Position numbers and translations under genes: made by a program. The notes under the pieces are model-generated. The model was not told where the DNA came from, made no database searches, and was given only the letters and a program-made list of their open reading frames with translations. From assembly GCF_037975245.1 (NCBI RefSeq), contig NC_092575.1, positions 25,820,841 through 25,884,840 on the forward strand: 64,000 bases of DNA, in the 5' to 3' direction. Shown in pieces: positions 55,819 through 64,000 of the stretch. How positions within the stretch are numbered: position 1 is the first letter of the stretch; every line of letters begins with the position of its first letter. The DNA comes from Apostichopus japonicus (Eukaryota > Echinodermata > Holothuroidea > Aspidochirotida > Stichopodidae).

Positions 55819-56300
55819 TTTATTGATTTTGAGAAAGCCTATGATAAGTTGAATTGGAAGTGTTTACGATTTTTCAAATTTAATGACAATTTTCGTCATT
55901 GTGTCCATACTTTTTATTGCAACCCTACGGCATCAGTCACTAACAACGGTTATTCGTCTAAGTCATTTTCTATGAATAGAGGAGTGAGACAGGGATGCCC
56001 TTTAGGTCCTTATATCTTTATTATCTGCGCTAAAATTTTAGCTATTAATATTAATTTCAATCCACTTATCCGTAGTATTTCAATTCTTAATGAAGAGATT
56101 AAGATAATGCAATATGCAGATGATACTACATTTTTTTCTTGATGGTTCCCACACTTCTCTGATTGAAATTGTTCATATTTTTAGCAATTTTGAATCGGCA
56201 TCTGGACTTAAAGTAAACAATAATAAGACCAATATGATCCACTTGGCCCTTTTATTAATAGGAAGCCTCATTTTATAGATAGTTATGATCTTAAGTGGAC

Positions 56301-56668
56301 AGTGGCGTAGGAAGATACTTATGAGTGGGGGGCTGAAGACTGATGGCTGGCCTGGGGGAGGGGTCTAAGGGGAGGGGGTGTCCCCTCCCCTTTGGACTTT
56401 TTTTTGCATTTCCAGGTGGCCTCAGATGCAATTTGATGCAATATAGCACACTTCAATACCCACTCCATTTTGTAAATAATTTTTCCTTTTCACCTGGCCT
56501 TAGATGCAATTTGGTGCTCCAAATGAGATTTTTTTCTGATTTGGAAATGAAAAAGGGGTTTTCTGACTTGCTGAGCGGGAAGGGGGGCGGAATGATACTT
56601 CCGCCCCCCCCCCCATATTTCTCACTGGGGGCTGGCGCCTCCCAGACCCCCGGTTCCTACGCCCTTAT
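56301..56668. mobile_element. Non-autonomous hAT-like element, 368 bp, inside the LINE
   Basis: Ends 'agtggcgtaggaag' and the complement 'ataagggcgtaggaac' share the 10-bp inverted core 'ggcgtaggaa'. The flanks carry an 8-bp direct repeat 'aagtggac' (56293-56300, 56669-56676). Removing the element and one repeat restores the LINE frame across the joint. G-runs near the left and C-runs near the right match the elements at 6311 and 11493. The 132-codon frame at 56343 lies mostly in it and is not a gene. Confidence 0.88.
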
Positions 56669-57257
56669 AAGTGGACCAATGGCCCTATCACTGTATTGGG
56701 TATTGTGGTTAGTAATGACAGAGATAGTCTGTTTCGGCTGAATTTTCTCCCCAAGCTTTCTCGCCTCAAAAATATTCTTAATATGTGGTCATGTCGAGAC
56801 CTCCCCCCTATTGGTAAAATTGTCCTAGTTAAGTCATTTGCAATCTCTCAGTTTGTCTATCTTTTTCAGAATCTTCCGAACCCGCCTGAATATTTCATTA
56901 AGTTGATTGAGTCGATTATTTATAATTTTATTTGTTCAGGAAAACCTGATAAAAGTAGGCGTACTACTTTAATAAATCCTATTTCCAGTGGTGGGTTAAA
57001 AGCTGTTCATCTTAACAGCTTTATTGATGGTTTAAAAGGTAATTGGGTGAGGCGATATCATGACAAAAGTGTTGCATTATGGAAATTATACTTCAACTTT
57101 TATCTAAGGAATTTTGGCAAACATCGTTTATTTGTTTGTAATTATTCGTATGAAGACATTAAGACTACTAATAAGTTTTTAAATGATGTTATCCATGGCT
57201 GGTCCCGTTTTGCATTTCAGAACCCAACTTGTAATTTCAAGGATCAAATCATTTGGA

Positions 57258-57368
57258 ATAGTAATAATTATATAATAATATATAATATATAATATAATAT
57301 AATATATATAATAATATAATATATATAATATAAATATATAATATATAATAATATAATAATTATATTAA
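57258..57368. repeat. AT-rich simple repeat in the LINE
   Basis: Irregular 'taatataata' units interrupt the LINE coding sequence. Confidence 0.9.
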
Positions 57369-58399
57369 AGTTGATCATAAAGTTGTTTTTATCAATCCTG
57401 GCAGGACAAGGGGATTACATATTTAAAAGATTTATTAGATGACAACTATTGTTTCTTATCACACTCGTCGTTGACAAAAAAGTATAACTTTAATTGTCCT
57501 CTTACAACGTATTACGGTATTATCCACGCAATTCCCAGTCATTTGAAAGAGTTATTTACCCAGGGTGATTACAACGGGGTGTCTTTACTAGAATATATTC
57601 ATAACATGCCATTCCTTTCACGTTATATAATCAGCTTATCCAGAGATTCGTAACACCACCGAAGTCAATCTCTAAATGGAATTTGCACTTCAATATAGGT
57701 ATTTTTTTCAGATTCCTTTCTAGTCATTTAGAGATACTAAGATTCAATACTTTTAGTTTCGCTTTATACATCGTATTTTAGGTACTAATTGTTTCCTTTT
57801 TTTAATGAATAAGGAGGACAATCCACGGTGTACGTTCTTTGGTGAAAGAGATGAAACGATAGTTCATTTATTTTGGGAGTGTAATATTACCTCCAACTTT
57901 ATTTTAAATGTTGATCAGAAAATATTAAATAGACAATTTGTTTTCTCTAAGCAAGATATATGTTTTGGTTATCGTCTTCAAGTAAAACACCCTATGAATT
58001 TCCTCATCTTTAATATGACGTATTATATTTATCAGGAAAAAATGAACAGTGGTATTTCAAAAACAAATGCATTCTTCAATAAGTTTAAATTCTTACTGCA
58101 GGTGGAGAAATATCTCCATAAGTACGAAACTCGTTCTCCCATTTCTTACAGTAACCTTTACGCAACATTTTCTAGTTGTTCTTCTCTTTTTGATGTTAAG
58201 GTTTTCGGAGTCACTATTTATTTGTCCTGATTCAGTTATACCTTGATTATCTGCTGCGTGGCAATGTTTATTATATATTTCGAAATTGGTATTACTCTAA
58301 TATGATTGGTAAATCGATCACTTTAGTTTTCTCAATTATGGTCTCTATTAAAGAAATAGCTATTGTTTATTTACGAAAATGGAAAAACAAAATTGTACA

Positions 58400-60110
58400 T
58401 TGAATTCAAAGTTTGAATAAAAGATGGCCAAAAAAAGGTAAATTAAAATAGATCTATCCGTAACAACCATTAGGCCTATTGTCGTAAAGTGATGTCAAAA
58501 GTGAGTTAATTACGTAAAGGGTACTTCCCCTACTCATGTGATAATCATTGTCCAATCATATGCATGTTTTACGTGACGGGTTTCCGAGAGTGGAAAGGTA
58601 GGGGGTTAGAAGAAGAAGAAATGTGCTTGTAAGTTGTAAGAAAGGAAGAGAAAATAAATCAGAGTTATAACAATCAAGACGGACTCTACTAAGTCTACTT
58701 TATTAGTTATTTCGTCAAAGACAGACAAAACACCCCAAAAACGAACAAACACAACACTAAGCAAAACGTGCGACGCATATGATATTGTACCCGAACTTGA
58801 TCTTTATAGATGGTATTTGTTATGCTCGCTAGGTCTAACAATGCTATAACACTAACCTTCCGTGAGAGGCAAATGAGATATACCATTAGCCTATACCGTG
58901 CATACATATATGTGATTGCTATATCAGTGTAGCATGGTTTGAAGTCAGGGTGTATTGTACATTCACAGTTTGTAATTTTGTATATGAGCCAACAGTAGGA
59001 TACACTGTTACGACTTACTTGACTGTTCGTGTTATGAATTGCCATACTATTGTTATAAAAAAATCGACTAGTATGAGGTGAAAACTTGTTTGTCAGTATT
59101 ATTATTATTACATTAGGCGATGCTGAGATATAGAGTTATTGGCACTCATGCTTTGCGTATGCTGCATTTTCCAGTTTTAACACGCAAGGAATATGAATTG
59201 GTCAAATAAATTATATTTTTATGCAGAGGTGGGGTGGAGGAGGGGAAAATTTTACTATCCTTTCTCATAATACTTCTTATTAGAGTGACTAAATGATGAA
59301 TATGGCTGGCGGGGAGGGGGTATATAGGTAAAGGTGTTCAGTATGGAATAACACGGGTGATATCGAAACGAATACAAGTTAACATGGTTTAAGTGAATAT
59401 GAAAACCAGTAGCCTACTTACCACTGAATGGACAGTAACGCGGTGCGTTGTTAGATGTAGAAAACCGAAACCTTTGATCTACCAAGATTGAAATGAGCAG
59501 GACTGAAAGATACTTCACAAGCACAAATAATTTACTTCACATGAAACGAAATAGAAATATTGCTTTCCTTTGTGCAGTAAGTAATCATGTAAGTCATTGC
59601 ACGTAGAGCACACAGAGGATGTTTCTTCATTTATGTCAGACTAGCCGATATGTACGCAAACATGGAATGTATTAAATATGAAATATTAATCGTGAATTCA
59701 GCGGAGTCGTACAATTATGAGACTGACACGTCAGTGGCTTGTGTTTACATATTTGATCACGCGACGCAGAGAAAGCCAATCACAACACGGTTAATATTTC
59801 CCTCCAATAATCAACAAAGCCGAAATTAGGCGTGTCTAAAATGTGAGGAATTCTGTAAGTGATGCAATATCTTAAAATACGAATAAAACTGACACAAAGA
59901 CCACACGGCAAGGAAGACAATTAAAACGTGGCGTGTGCAATGGGAAGGGGTGAGTTCAAGTCAGATCTTTTCAGGGAAGAGTTAAACCACTGCTGTGGGT
60001 TGCAAGATTTAGAGTCCAGATCAAAGTAGTATATATCGTGCCACTCCCCCCCCCCCATTCCCCCGAACATCTACTGGGAGCATCTACTGGGAGCCGAAGA
60101 CTACCGTTTT
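58400..60110. other. No gene recognised
   Basis: A donor-like 'gtaagt' on the minus strand after 'MAIHNTNSQ' (about 59045-59018) and another at about 59412 could belong to 5' exons of the minus-strand scaffold gene, but neither gives the needed phase 1 directly. No other signal is seen. Confidence 0.35.
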
Positions 60111-60117
60111 CCGGGGG

Positions 60118-60262
60118 CTCCCGTTTTCTGCATTGGGAGCCTTCACCACATTGTACTGGCCCTCCCGTTTTCTGTATTGGGAGCCTTCGCCACATTGTAC
60201 TGGCTCCCCTTTATTTATTTTTTCGGGAGCCTTCGCCACATTGTACTGGGAGTCTCCCGTTT
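60118..60262. repeat. Three tandem units of about 43 bp
   Basis: 'gggagccttcgccacattgt' followed by 'actgg' and 'ctcccgttttctg' repeats from about 60118, 60162 and 60204, with a fourth partial unit to 60262. Loose relatives ('tctcccgcttttgtg', 'gggagccgcagg') occur to about 60760. Confidence 0.85.
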
Positions 60263-62061
60263 TAGGGAGCCGTTTCGGGGGCTCCGTTTTGTGATTACGC
60301 AATTGCCAAGCGGCACTAAACAAAAAAACCTCATCGGGTGTTAGATGTATCTACCCAAACAGCAGTCAAAGTATGTATATAATAAAGTTATCTGTTTTTT
60401 GGGAGATGTTTCGGGAGGGGTCTCCCGCTTTTGTGAATAAAAAATTCCCTGAAGCCTCCACTAAATTAAAAAAGAAAGGTCGTAATTCCAAACCAGCAAT
60501 AGTTTCAAGACTAACCAATGCACTAATTAATATCCAAGATGTACTTTCCTACGTGAACTGTCCCAAACAACTAACGTAACGGTCAAGCGACACTAAACTA
60601 AAACGCTTATCGGTAGTGTTAGATGTATAGAAGATACCGTGCATCGGCGCCAAGGTCCTTCAAGATGAAAGAGATTGAAGCAAAACGAGTTGTGATGAGA
60701 CTAAATGATATGATGTCATCGTTATGTTGGGAATGCCCCTCTGGGAGCCGCAGGCATCTGTATTTCGGGGCTGTCTCCTGTTTTTTTTTTCGGGCCGTTT
60801 CGGAAGGCTTCGTTTTAGCTAATAAGAGTAATATATAGGTATTCATAAAAGTATACTTGATAAAGTATATATAGGCCTAGATTTAAAATTATACGTGTAG
60901 AAGTATATTTTGTAAAGCCGACGACAATAGATCTCAGTAACTTTAAAATCTGAACGAACAGAATTTGCAGAACGTGTGATGAAAGTAATCGGTACAAAAG
61001 TTGTTACGCAATAGGCTATTCAAATTGACCGAGCCCTAGATATGACGACTTCAAAGTTGGTCATAACGAACTATTGGGTATCGGTGGTGCTGCAGGACAC
61101 GCCCAAGTTGAAAATGTCGCTAAAACGGACGGTCGCATCGGTGACAGTGAAGCTGAAACAGTAAATGCCGAGAAAAACGCACGATGCGGTGGATGCGATG
61201 AGCACGCGAGCACAAAAGAGTGACTCAAAGAGCAAAATAAATTTAAGTATAATACAGCAACAATTATTGAGATATGACAAGCAATCTGTTAGTTCGTGCT
61301 CATTGTGTCCTGTTTCGATATATTTTAGCACTATTTATCTACTCTATAACAGTACACAACTTTTCAGTATGTATGCCCCGAATGAACGATGTGGTTATCA
61401 ACATCCCAACATCCTAACTTTACTTTAATGCTTGGAACACATATTAATTACTTATGATACATACGCTATATTTAATAGAATTCGTGTTTACGTTATCCAA
61501 GATTCGTGAGCCGTTCTACTTAAATCTGAATTCGTTTCCAGGAATGGGTACACTAAAATCAACTTCACGACGTGAGTTCACGAGTCTTGAATAAATATAC
61601 ACAAAACATGACAGCAAAACATTGAATCCGTACAATACGTGAGCAAATTTCCCGACTAGGACTCTAGTTAGTCTGAATTTTCCTGTCTTAAATTAGGAAA
61701 ATGGTACGCGAATAATCAAGGCTTAATTTACACAACTTTTCTGTTGAATTATATGTATCTCCCAATGTGGTAAATCATACTTAGCGGAAACTATTGAACA
61801 AACACCTTACATAGTTAGGACGGGTATATATCTTCGTTGCAACGAATGGACTTTGGTAACCTCGAAGTGAAGGTCTCTTTTGTGATGACCTAACTTTTCC
61901 GACCAATCATGAGCGACTATTTACACATAATTGTTAACCTGTTTGGGAAAAAAATCCCGTCCCAGTGGAAGGGGGGTGTGCAGGGGTGGAGATGTGAAGT
62001 GGCGGGGCATTCAAATAATGGTGATTCCATATGTATATTATTGTGCCTTTCAAAAGATGAT
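60262..62061. other. No gene recognised
   Basis: Contains the second copy of the 33-bp phrase shared with 55191 (at about 61299). Nothing else supported. Confidence 0.4.
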
Positions 62062-62067
62062 TTTATT
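62062..62067 (-). promoter_or_regulatory. Poly(A) signal for the 62340-63113 gene
   Basis: AATAAA on the minus strand, about 275 nt after the stop codon of the neighbouring coding sequence, a normal 3' untranslated length. Confidence 0.45.
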
Positions 62068-62339
62068 TCATTTCTTTACAAATAAGTTGATGTGATAGCC
62101 TGACTTAACGGTGAAATTTTTGTGATAGCAATGCTTGCGTCTTTTTTCCCTATAGCTTATATAGACTCCAGTAACAATGTATCTAAAAGTCAGATATGGT
62201 CTTTGGTCTTAAACTTCCGTAGCATTGGTAAATTTTCTAAGTGATTAAGCAACTCGCTCGTCCTCAACTGATTCTCGTTATTGAATCTAGCTTTTCGCAT
62301 ACAACTCCGCTTTTTCAATCTCTTCCTTGTTTCTGAAGT

Positions 62340-63113
62340 TCACGTGTCAAAGGTCACAGCTTTGCCAGTAGAGGCAGAAGTATCGGACATCAATGCCCGC
62401 TTATCGTCAACGATGTAACGAGCGCCCCTACTAGAGAACTTCCTCTGGTCAACTGACAGAGAGGCAGAAAACCTTCCTGGATACTTCTGCAATTTAGACC
62501 TTTCCTCTGGAGTAAAAGATGTAGGTTGTATCTTAGCAACAGGTGACGGTGGTGATAGGCCGTTTAAAATACCTTTCGTTGGAGATTTGGCCGGTGTTGT
62601 TATGACCCTTCCTGGTACTGGAGGGGGTGTCAGATCTAGTGTCGGTGAGTTAGCACTCGTTTCACTCGGCTTTGATTTAGGCGCCGTTCCGAGGCGGTAG
62701 CAAATCGTAGTTTTGTCCGTACCGACTTCCCATGTCCTGACGGTTTGACGGTTGACCGGTATCAATGTCACGGTTTCGTCAGAGGATGGTTCGTCGTCCT
62801 CAAAGTCATCATAGACGAATAAATCGTCATCGATGTCGTCATCAGATTTTGATGCGCCCCTTTCTGCTGGTATAATATGTTCATTTGCAGGACACGGACA
62901 GACTCTCTCTGGTTCGAACTGTAACTGAGGACGCTCTGCATTTCTGATCACTTTTCTCTCTACCTCCGTTTTTAATTTTCTTATTCCATGATTCCTTTCC
63001 GCGCTTTTTTCTCGCATCTGGAGAAAGATTCTTTCAGAATTTTCACCATCTTGAATGAGAAGTTGCTCGGCTCGAGATCCTGGCCGGAGAATTCCATTAT
63101 ATATGTTTTTCAT
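62340..63113 (-). CDS. Unrecognised 257-residue protein with C-terminal PP1-docking-like motif
   Basis: ATG at 63113, TGA at 62342-62340. Residues 1-60 are basic and probably helical ('LQMREKSAERNHGIRKLKTE'). Residues 90-113 are strongly acidic ('SDDDIDDDLFVYDDFEDDEP'). Residues 145-200 are Pro/Ser/Thr-rich ('LTPPPVPGRVITTPAKSPTK'). The protein ends 'KAVTFDT', which fits the (R/K)x(V/I)x(F/W) motif by which regulatory subunits bind protein phosphatase 1. Codon use and composition look genuine. An in-frame TAA about 50 nt upstream of the ATG suggests this is the true start unless an acceptor lies between them. The protein family is not recognised; largely disordered. Confidence 0.7.
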   Translation of the reverse strand: MKNIYNGILRPGSRAEQLLIQDGENSERIFLQMREKSAERNHGIRKLKTEVERKVIRNAERPQLQFEPERVCPCPANEHIIPAERGASKSDDDIDDDLFVYDDFEDDEPSSDETVTLIPVNRQTVRTWEVGTDKTTICYRLGTAPKSKPSETSANSPTLDLTPPPVPGRVITTPAKSPTKGILNGLSPPSPVAKIQPTSFTPEERSKLQKYPGRFSASLSVDQRKFSSRGARYIVDDKRALMSDTSASTGKAVTFDT

Positions 63114-63274
63114 ATGGTTCTTGTGTTTAGTGGTCGGAGAGTCCTGGCGTGGTTCTCGGGATGAGTTTGGAAGGCCTTACTTTACCGTTTCTGAATATAC
63201 AACCTTTTTCTTGAGAATCGAACGAGGAAGTGTAATTGCAGTGAAATGATCTCTGTTTCTCTCTACTTCTCGAT
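63114..63274 (-). other. Probable 5' untranslated part of the same exon
   Basis: A good acceptor ('tttcttcttatag') precedes 63274 on the minus strand. The sequence from there to the ATG has an in-frame stop, so it would be untranslated leader in the coding exon. A second frame in this stretch stays open but ends at a TAA before the ATG. Confidence 0.4.
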
Positions 63275-64000
63275 CTATAAGAAGAAATAAAAAAACCGTA
63301 AACAGAAAACAATTGAACCAATGATTGCATAAAATTCAAAGAAACTTCTAAACTGTGATTCCTGAAACAAATATTCTTGTAAAAGGTTCAAAATGTTGGT
63401 CTAACCTAAACAAACATAAAATAATTTAAAACTCGTGTTTATTCAGGTTATTTTATATTTTGCCACTCTGACACAAAATTATGTATTAATTAATAAATCA
63501 TAAATTAAGAAACCAAAATGAATTGGAAAGTGTCTGACAAACAGAACGCCGACAGAATGTTTTATTTAGGACAAACATCAAGGCAGTGATTGAGAATTGA
63601 TTAAAGAAAGTACTGCATTTTAATTAAGAAAATATTTGAATCATGCCGCATGAGATAATACAGGTGTCGATTATTTTCTCACTCAGACACCATTATATTT
63701 TCCATATAGCAACATTTCTTTACACAGCCATTGTTCTTGTGTTAGCGTTGTATTCATACCTGTGGGCAAGCCTGTAAAGATCAGACCAGGGGTCCTACAA
63801 CCCGGAGACGAAGAATTATAATATATTCTCACTTTCATTATATGAACCTATAGAAATGCGAAAACATCAAAGACAAAAAATGGCGTGCTAAGTGGGGGCG
63901 GGCGGTCTTTTTTCAACAAACAAAAGGAACATTATAAAAACATTCACTAAAGAATTATAATTCCTAAACATATAGGCCTTATCATTTCAAAGCTTTGCCA
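63275..64000. other. No feature recognised
   Basis: Presumed intron or upstream region of the 62340-63113 gene. AT-rich; no exon supported. Confidence 0.4.

Larger units (their letters stand above)
55497..58400 (+). mobile_element. Tx1/L1-like LINE ORF2 fragment
   Basis: Reverse transcriptase motifs are in order: 'IPGFLLFIDFEKAYDKLNWK' (55795), 'NRGVRQGCPLGPYIF' (55976) and 'MQYADDTTFF' with an intact YADD (56106). Then come 'LKWTNGPITVLGIV' (across the transposon), 'WSCRDLPPIGKIVLVKSFAI', and at 57805-57890 the C-terminal Cys/His knuckle 'RCTFFGERDETIVHLFWEC', where the second Cys of the first pair is Phe. It is broken by a frameshift at about 56140, a transposon, an AT run (57258-57365) and a tandem duplication at its start. 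The 5' half is absent. Confidence 0.88.

Noticed and set aside
56343-56741. 132-codon plus-strand frame
   Set aside because: It lies mostly in the hAT-like insertion and its C- and G-runs.

Overview
This is eukaryotic DNA from an invertebrate animal. The evidence is GT-AG introns, AT-rich spacers, long microsatellites, and remnants of LINE, DIRS, Penelope-like, LTR and DNA transposons. The transposon mix and the expanded death-fold proteins suggest a marine deuterostome, most likely an echinoderm such as a sea cucumber. That assignment is inference; no ribosomal or mitochondrial marker is present.

The main content is on the minus strand between 49201 and 14192: about twenty exons whose splice sites and phases all agree. 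Read 5' to 3' they encode a short N-terminal exon (49201-49124), a beta-propeller of about 300 residues (45626-44713), a death-effector-like domain (43066-42796), a coiled coil (42064-41792 and 40708-40580), a second death-effector-like domain (37671-37348), a ZU5 domain (36787-36305), a UPA domain (36124-35898, 34996-34835, 34011-33859), a third death-effector-like domain (32759-32443) and a small UBA-like helical exon (32106-31876). After a long intron carrying a DIRS remnant comes a second ZU5 (26000-25677), a second UPA (25445-25222, 21944-21804, 19428-19276), a linker and a classical death domain (14443-14192). The two ZU5-UPA modules use the same exon layout and phases. They are either two modules of one giant protein or two neighbouring paralogous genes. 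The domain set points to an intracellular signalling scaffold for apoptosis or innate immunity, related in parts to UNC5, PIDD, ankyrin and CARD8/NLRP1 but with an unfamiliar overall order.

Two lesions stand out. An A8 homopolymer shifts the frame in the coiled coil at about 41877-41883. A local tandem duplication at 34835-36124 made a second copy of a UPA exon and a truncated copy of its neighbour.

The rest is mostly mobile DNA. A Jockey/CR1-like LINE fragment (11131-12239) is split by a 528-bp element with perfect 14-bp inverted ends and an 8-bp target duplication. A Tx1/L1-like LINE (55497-58400) is split by a related 368-bp element, and a further relative sits at 6311-7257. There are also a Harbinger-like element (39603-40566) inserted 10 nt past a splice donor, a solo LTR (52876-53972), a GIY-YIG fragment of a Penelope-like element (50920-51297) and several minisatellites. 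A separate minus-strand gene at 62340-63113 encodes an unrecognised 257-residue protein with a C-terminal PP1-docking-like motif. The first 11 kb holds no gene I can support.
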